Shown here one piece after another: positions 10,084-16,489 of a DNA stretch of 39,217 nt. Source of the DNA: Bacteroidales bacterium (GTDB taxonomy: Bacteria > Bacteroidota > Bacteroidia > Bacteroidales > UBA932); NCBI GenBank assembly GCA_029007435.1, contig JAQXHU010000025.1:1-39217 (forward strand), written 5' to 3'. The first letter of the stretch is position 1, and every line of letters starts with the position of its first letter. Under the pieces are notes generated by a model. That model did not search any database and was not told the DNA's origin. It saw only the letters and a list, made by a program, of their open reading frames with translations. Both the position numbers and the translations under genes were made by a program.

Positions 10084-11124
10084 TTACAGGAGACCATTGA
10101 GATTATACCTGACTATATGATGGGCGGTCTGCTCAATGGCATACAGACAGCTGTTGAGAGTGTCATAAGCCATTGCGACAATGTTCTCGCTGACTTTCAA
10201 GTCACATAAGAACCTGCCGGACCAGTCAAAAATATGGATGGACATATCTGACCCTTTTGACAGGTCCGCGAGCTGAGCATTTCTGTATGCCGCGAATATG
10301 AAGTCCGGGGATGCTGCGGCGCAAACGTAATACTGTACGGTTTCAGGGCCGAGCATCTTGCCGGTCAGTGACCGCCACTGGCGATAGTCCTTGTCAACAG
10401 CTACTGAACGGATTGTTGAATCAGCCGTATCGAATATATTGACCTGTGGCAGGAACAGCATAACCTCCGCAATCATTCCGGTTTCTCCATTGAGAACCAA
10501 CACACTGCTGAGATGCGGCATACACCGTACAGCGTCAATACCATTATATGGAGAGACGGACCAGACGGCAGCGCCATCCCTGCCAAGTTTCCTGTAGAGC
10601 AGTCTCCTGTTTTCCAACTGGAGCACAAATCCTTCTGAATCCGGCAGCGGAAACCAGTCCAGGACATCTTCCGGCAAATCTACTTGCTCAACAGTCACCG
10701 TCCGGTTTGTTCTTATCGAGGATTCGACATCGACACTGAACGCCCTTCCTGCAGCATTTTCTTTAATTGTCAGGTAACGTTCAGATGACGATGCCGAAGC
10801 AAATCTTGGGGATATCATCTCTCCGGGGCCGCGTCCGTACTGGAGAAAGGAGCCTAAATATTCTGAACTATTTGTTGAATACGCCTTGAAATGATAATTG
10901 TCCATATCGGACACCTGGTCCATCAGCACGAGTATTGTATCGTTGACTATCTGGATATCAAGACAGTTCCCCACTTCCGTAAACTGGGCAAGAAGAGAAG
11001 TGTCAGCATTGGCCGACACCTCCTTCTCAGCAGAAACGACTCTGACAGGAACGTTCTCCATTATCCCCGCCCCTCCGCAGGAGACTAAGAAAAATGCTGA
11101 CAGTATTAGAAAACCGTTACGCAT
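10084..11124 (-). CDS. 6-bladed beta-propeller lipoprotein (TolB-like/BF3164-type)
   Basis: A 346-residue lipoprotein: a short hydrophobic signal ends in FLVSC, with Cys16 as the probable lipidated residue. The motif YLGSFLQYGRGPGEMISP near residue 95 is the hallmark of the Bacteroidales 6-bladed propeller lipoproteins (the TolB-like family named after BF3164), and blade-like repeats continue to a C-terminal 'NSCLYAIEQTAHHIVRYNL'. These proteins are commonly encoded beside small NVEAL-type peptides and TPR regulators; their function is not known. Here the gene starts 2 bases after the Cys-rich small ORF and is the last of the locus. Its GC content is closer to the surrounding genome than that of the genes before it. 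Confidence 0.82.
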   Translation of the reverse strand: MRNGFLILSAFFLVSCGGAGIMENVPVRVVSAEKEVSANADTSLLAQFTEVGNCLDIQIVNDTILVLMDQVSDMDNYHFKAYSTNSSEYLGSFLQYGRGPGEMISPRFASASSSERYLTIKENAAGRAFSVDVESSIRTNRTVTVEQVDLPEDVLDWFPLPDSEGFVLQLENRRLLYRKLGRDGAAVWSVSPYNGIDAVRCMPHLSSVLVLNGETGMIAEVMLFLPQVNIFDTADSTIRSVAVDKDYRQWRSLTGKMLGPETVQYYVCAAASPDFIFAAYRNAQLADLSKGSDMSIHIFDWSGRFLCDLKVSENIVAMAYDTLNSCLYAIEQTAHHIVRYNLNGLL

Positions 11125-11126
11125 AT

Positions 11127-11306
11127 TTATCTACAAAAAGCAACTCTGTCCATATCATAATACCCGTAGCCATTACAAGTAGTGCAGCGAGCCATTCTAT
11201 ATTTTCCATTTGCCCCAGTTTGAGAGCACATCGGGCCAAACTCATTACCTTTCTCAACAATATCATCAAGATCGGCACTGAACGTGGAAATGCTCTGTGC
11301 ATTCAT
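11127..11306 (-). CDS. Cys-rich small ORF (59 aa), NVEAL-like C-terminus without signal peptide
   Basis: A 59-codon ORF in a different frame from the gene before it. Its ATG (11306-11304) overlaps the preceding TGA (11305-11303) as ATGA, and its TAA ends 2 bases before the next gene, so it fits exactly into the operon. The product has four cysteines (27, 41, 44, 58), with a CTTCNGYGYYDMD segment near the C-terminus and FSADLDDIVEKG near the N-terminus. This resembles the mature part of NVEAL-type peptides, which occur beside propeller lipoproteins in Bacteroidales, but there is no signal peptide or intact NVEAL motif. It may be a genuine translationally coupled peptide, or the remnant left when a deletion joined the end of the lipoprotein gene to the end of a peptide gene. 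A rival in-frame ORF over the same bases is unlikely. Confidence 0.42.
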   Translation of the reverse strand: MNAQSISTFSADLDDIVEKGNEFGPMCSQTGANGKYRMARCTTCNGYGYYDMDRVAFCR

Positions 11307-11770
11307 AACATATACAGATGTTGAAATCGAATATCAACAGGCAGGCTGCGGTTCAACAATTCAAAGTTGCCGAACTGGTCAAGATAAAGTGGAAAGTCAT
11401 TGTTCATCGAACGCATAAAATCAAGTACCGCCTCTGTATCATCTTCGTGAGGTGCTATTATCACCAGAACCTCACATTTACCAGTTGACTCGATTCTTTT
11501 CAGATATGAGCAATCAGTATAATTGTTGGCTAAAATGCACGTAGAGCATTCTTCCGGACCGTGATAAATCACAAGAAATGGCCCACATCCAAAATGAGTA
11601 TTGTCAAGCGAATTTCCTCTTTCAACTTTAACCAGTCCGTCAGGAATAGTCACAGTAGTTGACATAAAACTTCTCAATTCTCGCGCTATCTTGCTTCTCT
11701 CACAACCAACAAATAAAAGAAAAGCGAGCAAAGTTGAAAAAACTAAATGATATATTTTCGCTTTTGACAT
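11303..11770 (-). CDS. Thioredoxin-like fold lipoprotein, apparently C-terminally truncated
   Basis: A 155-residue lipoprotein with the lipobox LFVGC (Cys23). The segment FLVIYHGPEECSTCILAN has a beta strand followed by a CxxC pair (CSTC), as in the thioredoxin-like lipoproteins found in Bacteroidales peptide/propeller loci; LVIIAPHEDDTEAVLDFM and DFPLYLDQFGNF would be the following strand-helix units. The protein stops at DIRFQHLYML, just where relatives normally go on with a beta hairpin of the type 'F-H-x-F-L-L-[DN]-x-x-x-x-V-x-x-x-G-x-P'. I infer that 15 to 25 C-terminal residues are missing. It begins 1 base after the DUF3244 gene, and its stop overlaps the next start. A redox or reductant role is possible but unproven. 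Confidence 0.65.
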   Translation of the reverse strand: MSKAKIYHLVFSTLLAFLLFVGCERSKIARELRSFMSTTVTIPDGLVKVERGNSLDNTHFGCGPFLVIYHGPEECSTCILANNYTDCSYLKRIESTGKCEVLVIIAPHEDDTEAVLDFMRSMNNDFPLYLDQFGNFELLNRSLPVDIRFQHLYML

Positions 11771-11771
11771 T

Positions 11772-12167
11772 CTATTCTATATCAAATTCACCATAATATT
11801 CTGTTCCATTAGGAAGATATATTGAAATTGAATAGTGTCCAATCTCATCTGGGACAGGCACAAAGGCAGTGCCGACCTGACTATTGATTTGGCACTCTAC
11901 AGATTCTCCATTACAAACATTTGTCACGCTTGTTTCAACAATTCCAACATTGTAATTAAATGAAATCATCAATGCGGACAATGAGGAGCAGTAATAGACT
12001 TCCATCGGGACTGCCGATATAGAATGAGGATTGACACCAATATGTGTATCTTTCCTTGACACATTAATCTTCTGCGGTTGTTGTTCATTAATAGTAGAAT
12101 CCGCAGCATATACACTAAAGTTTAATGTTAAACAAATTAGAATAAAAAATGCAACTATTTGTTTCAT
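11772..12167 (-). CDS. DUF3244-type small secreted protein
   Basis: A 131-residue protein with a signal peptide (cleavage near VYAAD) and a single Ig-like beta domain. The C-terminal pattern GHYSISIYLPNGTEYYGEFDI corresponds to the usual ending of DUF3244 proteins (a glycine-rich turn, two strands and a G-x-F-x-[IL] end). The family is confined largely to Bacteroidales, is secreted or periplasmic, and has no known function. The gene uses more A+T-rich codons than the efflux operon next door. It follows the regulator gene after a 196-base gap that has its own -7 box, and it precedes the thioredoxin-like lipoprotein by 1 base, so it probably starts the transcription unit that the regulator controls. 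Confidence 0.65.
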   Translation of the reverse strand: MKQIVAFFILICLTLNFSVYAADSTINEQQPQKINVSRKDTHIGVNPHSISAVPMEVYYCSSLSALMISFNYNVGIVETSVTNVCNGESVECQINSQVGTAFVPVPDEIGHYSISIYLPNGTEYYGEFDIE

Positions 12168-12182
12168 ACGCTATTTTTTCTG

Positions 12183-12190
12183 CGAAGGTA
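12183..12190 (-). promoter_or_regulatory. Possible -7 box for the DUF3244-lipoprotein operon
   Basis: The minus strand reads TACCTTCG, a TAnnTTTG variant with one C for T, 15 bases before the DUF3244 start, which would leave a very short leader. The rest of the 12168-12363 gap holds only a weak 8-bp hairpin (about 12308-12330) without a T-tract. Confidence 0.4.
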
Positions 12191-12363
12191 CTGAACAATA
12201 CTATCATACCTATACTATTGCACCAAAAACCATATCCCGAATATCAATATAACTAATTGATAATCAGATCGTATCAAACAATAGGTTGCCCCGTTTTTAC
12301 AACCAACTGAAATTCAATCAGTTAAAAGGACAGATAATAACGGACAGGGATATGATTATTCCG

Positions 12364-13989
12364 CTATCGGCGCATAGGCATTTTTCCCAAAAGTTCATCT
12401 GCCACTTCAAGAGAGACTTTTGTTTGAATTTTGGAGCGCAGTCTTGCCACTCTTTTTGCAACACTGACATTGTCTATGCCAAGGATTGCTGCTATTGCAA
12501 AATACGACAGACCGGAAATGCACATTGAGTATAAAAAGGTCTCTTCTTCCCTGAACACTTTACATTCCCTCATTTTCGATATCACGTTATCATTCGCCCT
12601 GTCGACCATATCCTTGAATTCCGTCTGTGCACCACCCTCCCGGCTAAAACCGTAAAGCATCTGTTTGAAAGATCTCAACAGGCTATTGCTGTTAATGTCA
12701 CCGCCGTGACAATATTCATTAAAAACAGGATCAAAAAACTTGAATGAATAGCGCATAGCATCGGAAGGTAGCATTTTTCTCTCAAGTGTTTCTACAATTA
12801 TATTCAACTCCTGAATTGCAAGAAGATTTCTCTTTTCGCGAGATTGATAGTAAACTATTATAGATAATACTAGAAACGCAATTAATAGAATTATTGAGAC
12901 AAGGATGAGTATTATTCTGGAAGAGGCCAACAACTTTAATTGGGTCTTTAACTTATTATATTCATTATATATAATAAGTACCTTATTATCAGCGATATCA
13001 GTCATCAAATCATCAACAGTAGAGACTATCCCTTCCTCGGAAACATAACCGAGATTGGAAAACTCTTGACACTCTTTATTTCGGCTAAACACATAAAGAG
13101 TATCATGTCTATTGGTACAACAATCATATGCATTATTAATGAATATTAGTGCTTCATCCTTTTTATCTATAAGGCAAGCAGCATATGCATAATCAGCCCA
13201 CCCTTTTGCGGTAAGACTTGCTGACATAGAATATGCTTCAGTTAATCTGTCATATGAGACTTCTGGTATTAAATCATCATCAATAAGATAACACTTAGAA
13301 GAGGATATCAATGATGAAGCAAGCATTAAAGTATCACAATCTTTTCTTGCATTATTTATTATCTTATTATACATCTCTTTCGAAAGATCAATTTTCCCTG
13401 AGTTATACAACGCCCTGGCCAGCAAACAAGATGAGTAAACAATATGAGATTGGCTTTTTGATTTAAGAAAATACTCATAAGCATTTTCTGCAAATAAACG
13501 TTCTTCAGATGACACATAGCTTTCACAAAAAATAATTGCGATTTCCATACTGGCCAAGCCGCAATAAAACCAGTCTTTGCGTTCCTGGGCCAGATCAAGG
13601 GATCTTGCAAGCGGAACTATAGCCTCATCATATCTGGCAAGATCGAATAACTGGTCACCGAAATAGTACCAGTACAACATCCGTTCTTTCCTGGAACCGT
13701 GATGAAAGTACCAATCAGAAAGGCTGTCCAATGATGTCACAAGAGAGCCATCATCAATATAACACTTGTCATGCGCCAAGGCTTTGAGGACTGTGTATCT
13801 GGCATTGCCCGCCACGGTATGTATTGATGCTGTGTCAATATTGTCAAGCATAGCCAGGGCTGTATCCAGCTGACCTGAAAGAAGAGCGTTCTCTATCTTG
13901 TCCATTGTCCGTGCAGGCCCGCAGGAGATGGCCAAAATCATCAATGTGAGAAAAGTATTCACAGGTTTTCGAATCATTCCAGTGCGCAT
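12364..13989 (-). CDS. Membrane-tethered TPR regulator with C-terminal HTH-like domain
   Basis: A 541-residue protein with an N-terminal lipoprotein-like signal (ILAISCG, Cys23). About 300 residues of helical TPR-like repeats follow (e.g. ALLSGQLDTALAMLDNID, YDEAIVPLARSLDLAQE, LYNSGKIDLSKEMYNKI), then a transmembrane helix near residues 345-372 and a cytosolic tail. The tail carries a helix-turn-helix-like segment near 491-520 (GLSYFAIAAILGIDNVSVAK), resembling the LuxR-like ends of Bacteroidales TPR regulators that sit next to propeller lipoproteins and small peptides. The likely job is to sense a periplasmic signal and control the downstream genes, but the ligand and DNA target are unknown. 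A cytosolic DNA-binding tail on a protein that also has a lipobox would be unusual, so the N-terminal segment may act as a plain signal peptide. The sequence is clearly AT-richer than the flanking genes. An alternative start is Met5. Confidence 0.72.
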   Translation of the reverse strand: MRTGMIRKPVNTFLTLMILAISCGPARTMDKIENALLSGQLDTALAMLDNIDTASIHTVAGNARYTVLKALAHDKCYIDDGSLVTSLDSLSDWYFHHGSRKERMLYWYYFGDQLFDLARYDEAIVPLARSLDLAQERKDWFYCGLASMEIAIIFCESYVSSEERLFAENAYEYFLKSKSQSHIVYSSCLLARALYNSGKIDLSKEMYNKIINNARKDCDTLMLASSLISSSKCYLIDDDLIPEVSYDRLTEAYSMSASLTAKGWADYAYAACLIDKKDEALIFINNAYDCCTNRHDTLYVFSRNKECQEFSNLGYVSEEGIVSTVDDLMTDIADNKVLIIYNEYNKLKTQLKLLASSRIILILVSIILLIAFLVLSIIVYYQSREKRNLLAIQELNIIVETLERKMLPSDAMRYSFKFFDPVFNEYCHGGDINSNSLLRSFKQMLYGFSREGGAQTEFKDMVDRANDNVISKMRECKVFREEETFLYSMCISGLSYFAIAAILGIDNVSVAKRVARLRSKIQTKVSLEVADELLGKMPMRR

Positions 13990-14013
13990 ATTATATAGGA
14001 TCAGTTCACAGCG

Positions 14014-14021
14014 CTAATTTA
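14014..14021 (-). promoter_or_regulatory. Possible -7 box of the TPR regulator gene
   Basis: The minus strand reads TAAATTAG, one mismatch from TAnnTTTG, 24 bases before the start at 13989. It shares the longer ATTAGCG core with the box before the efflux operon. Evidence is weak. Confidence 0.3.
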
Positions 14022-14060
14022 TATATTATAATGAAGAATGTGAACAAAAGAGCATACAAA

Positions 14061-14104
14061 CCGCCGGACGGGGAGACATCACAGATGACTCGCACGTCCG
14101 GCGG
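14061..14104 (-). terminator. Terminator-like inverted repeat after kbl
   Basis: CCGCCGGACG (14061-14070) and CGTCCGGCGG (14095-14104) form a perfect 10-bp, very GC-rich stem around a 24-base loop, which itself can pair weakly. On the minus strand only TTTG follows the stem, so it is an imperfect intrinsic terminator. Its place just after the kbl stop supports the role. Confidence 0.55.
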
Positions 14105-14131
14105 ATATATTACAATAGAGAAATGTGCTGG

Positions 14132-15319
14132 CTATTTCAGCACGCCGAGCTCCTTGCCGACCTTGATGAAGGCGGCGATACATTTGTCGAGATGCTCGCG
14201 CTTGTGGGCGGCAGAAAGCTGAACCCTGATGCGGGCCTGGTCCTTAGGCACCACAGGATAATAGAATCCGGTCACATAGATTCCCTCCTCCTGCATCTTG
14301 GCGGCGAACACCTGGGACAGACGGGCATCGTAAAGCATCACGGCGCAGATGGCGCTCTGGGTAGGCTTGATGTCGAAACCGGCAGCCATCATCTTGTCCC
14401 TGAAATAGTTGACATTCTCCACAAGCTTGTCGTGAAGGTCATTGCTCTCCTTCAGGATACGGAATACTTCAAGGCTTGCCCCGATAATGCAAGGTGCGAG
14501 AGAGTTGGAGAAAAGATAAGGACGGCTTCTCTGGCGGAGAAGGTCGATGATTTCTTTACGTCCGGTAGTGAATCCACCCATTGCTCCGCCGAATGCCTTT
14601 CCAAGGGTACCGGTGTAAATGTCAACCCTGCCGTAGGTGTTGGTAAGCTCGCTCACACCGTGTCCGGTAGCACCTACGACACCTGCAGAATGGGACTCGT
14701 CCACCATCACGAGGGCGTCATATTTCTCAGCAAGGTCGCAGATCTTGTCCACAGGAGCAACATTGCCGTCCATAGAGAACACGCCGTCAGTGACAATGAT
14801 TCTGAACCTCTGGGCCTGGGCCTCCTGGAGGCAGCGCTCAAGTTCCGCCATATCGGCATTGGCATAACGGTACCTCTTCGCCTTGCAGAGACGCACACCG
14901 TCGATAATCGAGGCGTGATTCAGAGCATCGGAGATAATGGCGTCCTCATCGGTGAGAAGCGGCTCGAAGACTCCGCCGTTGGCATCGAAGCAGGCTGCGT
15001 AGAGAATAGTGTCCTCTGTCTTGAAGTAGTCGCTGATGGCTGCCTCAAGCTGCTTGTGGATATCCTGGGTTCCGCAGATAAAACGGACAGAAGCCATACC
15101 GAACCCGCGTTCAGCCATCATCCTGGAAGACGCGTTCACAAGACGCGGATCATTGGCCAGACCGAGATAATTGTTGGCGCAGAAGTTCAGCACTTCCTTG
15201 CCGGCCACCTGGATGGCGGCTGTCTGTGAACTCTCTATGAGACGCTCCTCTTTGTACAGGCCCGCCTCGCGAATCTCAGCGAGAGTCCGGCTGAGATGCT
15301 CTTTCATTTTTCCGTACAT
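14132..15319 (-). CDS. kbl: Glycine C-acetyltransferase (2-amino-3-ketobutyrate CoA ligase)
   Basis: A 395-residue PLP enzyme of the alpha-oxoamine synthase family. It catalyses 2-amino-3-oxobutanoate + CoA to glycine + acetyl-CoA, the second step of threonine breakdown in the cytosol. The N-terminus MYGKMKEHLSRTLAEIREAG and the segments FCANNYLGLANDPR, SVRFICGTQDIHKQLE and DALNHASIIDG are typical of Kbl. The PLP lysine is Lys241 in TGTLGKAFGGAMGG, close to the position in the E. coli enzyme (398 residues). The open frame extends 26 codons further upstream, but the Kbl family starts at MYGKM, so the ATG at 15319 is chosen. The divergent neighbour is the threonine dehydrogenase that makes its substrate. 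The closely related 8-amino-7-oxononanoate synthase (BioF) is the main alternative, made unlikely by the N-terminus and that neighbour. Confidence 0.93.
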   Translation of the reverse strand: MYGKMKEHLSRTLAEIREAGLYKEERLIESSQTAAIQVAGKEVLNFCANNYLGLANDPRLVNASSRMMAERGFGMASVRFICGTQDIHKQLEAAISDYFKTEDTILYAACFDANGGVFEPLLTDEDAIISDALNHASIIDGVRLCKAKRYRYANADMAELERCLQEAQAQRFRIIVTDGVFSMDGNVAPVDKICDLAEKYDALVMVDESHSAGVVGATGHGVSELTNTYGRVDIYTGTLGKAFGGAMGGFTTGRKEIIDLLRQRSRPYLFSNSLAPCIIGASLEVFRILKESNDLHDKLVENVNYFRDKMMAAGFDIKPTQSAICAVMLYDARLSQVFAAKMQEEGIYVTGFYYPVVPKDQARIRVQLSAAHKREHLDKCIAAFIKVGKELGVLK

Positions 15320-15427
15320 TGGCATAAAAGTTTTGACGGGTGAAAATAACTCTTTTGTTTGAATTTTCAAAATATTATCCAGATAATAATTTATCACATT
15401 TAGTTTATCATTTTACGGAAATTTGAT

Positions 15428-15435
15428 TAATTTTG
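15428..15435 (+). promoter_or_regulatory. -7 box upstream of threonine dehydrogenase
   Basis: TAATTTTG is an exact match to the Bacteroidota -7 consensus TAnnTTTG, 35 bases before the start codon. A GTTTA about 20 bases further upstream is a poor -33 element. The opposite strand of this 151-base gap shows no exact -7 match for kbl. Confidence 0.55.
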
Positions 15436-15470
15436 TGGAGTTATACTAAAAAAACAAAAGCAACATCGCT

Positions 15471-16424
15471 ATGAGAGACATTCTTATCATCGGCGCGACC
15501 GGACAGGTTGGTTCCGAGCTTACAATGGAACTTCGCAAAAGATATGGCAACGAGCACGTTGTCGCCGGATATATCCACGGCAGCGAGCCTAAAGGCGAAT
15601 TGAAAGAGTCAGGACCATCCGAAGTGGTGGATGTCACCGACGGTTCAATGATTGCCCAGACCGTCAAAAAATACCATATCGACACAATATACAATCTTGC
15701 GGCGCTCCTTTCAGTCGTGGCTGAGTCAAAGCCGGAGCTCGCCTGGAAAATCGGAATCGACGGACTATGGAATGTTCTTGAAGTGGCGAGGGAGAACAAA
15801 TGCGCTGTATTCACACCAAGTTCAATCGGCTCATTCGGCCCGGAGACCCCTCACGCCGGCACGCCACAGGACACGGTACAGCGTCCCCGCACAATGTACG
15901 GAGTGACAAAAGTGACCACTGAACTGCTCAGTGACTATTTCTTCCACAAATTCGGAGTTGACACCAGGTCAGTCCGCTTCCCGGGCCTGATTTCAAATGT
16001 GACCCTTCCAGGCGGCGGCACCACCGACTACGCTGTTGACATATATTATTCAGCGGTCAGGGGCGAAAAATTCATCTGCCCTATCAGACCGGGAACCCTG
16101 ATGGATATGATGTATATGCCGGACGCCCTGAACGGAGCCATAAAGCTTATGGAAGCTGATCCTTCACGTCTCATCCACAGGAACTCGTTCAACATCGCTT
16201 CAATGAGCTTCGCCCCGGAGACGATTTACGAGGCAATAAAGAAAGTGATCCCGGATTTCCAGATTGAATACCAGCCGGATCCGCTGAAGCAGAGCATAGC
16301 CGACAGCTGGCCTGACTATATGGACGATTCCTGCGCAAGAGCAGAGTGGGACTGGAAGCCGGAATACGACCTCGAAGCAATGACTGCCGATATGATTGAG
16401 AAACTCAGGGCCAGACACATTTAA
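15471..16424 (+). CDS. NAD-dependent L-threonine 3-dehydrogenase (SDR/epimerase-like)
   Basis: A 317-residue extended short-chain dehydrogenase of the UDP-glucose epimerase-like threonine dehydrogenase type. It oxidises L-threonine with NAD+ to 2-amino-3-oxobutanoate, which Kbl cleaves. Visible motifs are the Rossmann glycine signature GATGQVG (residues 8-14), the NLAALLS segment after strand 4, the active-site region TPSSIGSFG, and the YxxxK pair Tyr143/Lys147 in YGVTK. RFPGLISNVTLPGGGTTDYA and MDMMYMPDALNGAI are characteristic of this subfamily. The length matches the family. It is divergent from kbl across a 151-base promoter region, which together form a threonine-to-glycine pathway. The start follows a good -7 box. 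This enzyme type is unrelated to the zinc-dependent Tdh of E. coli. Confidence 0.93.
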   Translation: MRDILIIGATGQVGSELTMELRKRYGNEHVVAGYIHGSEPKGELKESGPSEVVDVTDGSMIAQTVKKYHIDTIYNLAALLSVVAESKPELAWKIGIDGLWNVLEVARENKCAVFTPSSIGSFGPETPHAGTPQDTVQRPRTMYGVTKVTTELLSDYFFHKFGVDTRSVRFPGLISNVTLPGGGTTDYAVDIYYSAVRGEKFICPIRPGTLMDMMYMPDALNGAIKLMEADPSRLIHRNSFNIASMSFAPETIYEAIKKVIPDFQIEYQPDPLKQSIADSWPDYMDDSCARAEWDWKPEYDLEAMTADMIEKLRARHI

Positions 16425-16489
16425 GGCCTGCATTTCTGCGTCATTGCATCCATTTTCAGGAAATAATACGGACTTTAACAGATTATGCA

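Noticed and set aside
11117..11302. 61-codon minus-strand ORF directly after the TGA of the CxxC lipoprotein, in the same frame, with one hydrophobic stretch
   Set aside because: It overlaps the start of the propeller lipoprotein gene, has no family likeness, and competes with the 59-codon ORF that fits the operon spacing better. TGA readthrough is not supported.
12308..12330. Small hairpin after the TPR regulator as terminator
   Set aside because: Only six firm pairs plus two wobbles and no T-tract.
10084..13989. Mobile element or genomic island origin of the AT-rich locus
   Set aside because: AT-richness suggests transfer or relaxed selection, but no integrase, transposase, direct repeats or tRNA junction is seen at either end.
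14123..15229. 368-codon plus-strand open frame opposite kbl
   Set aside because: Kbl motifs on the minus strand are unambiguous; the antisense frame is open only because of codon bias.
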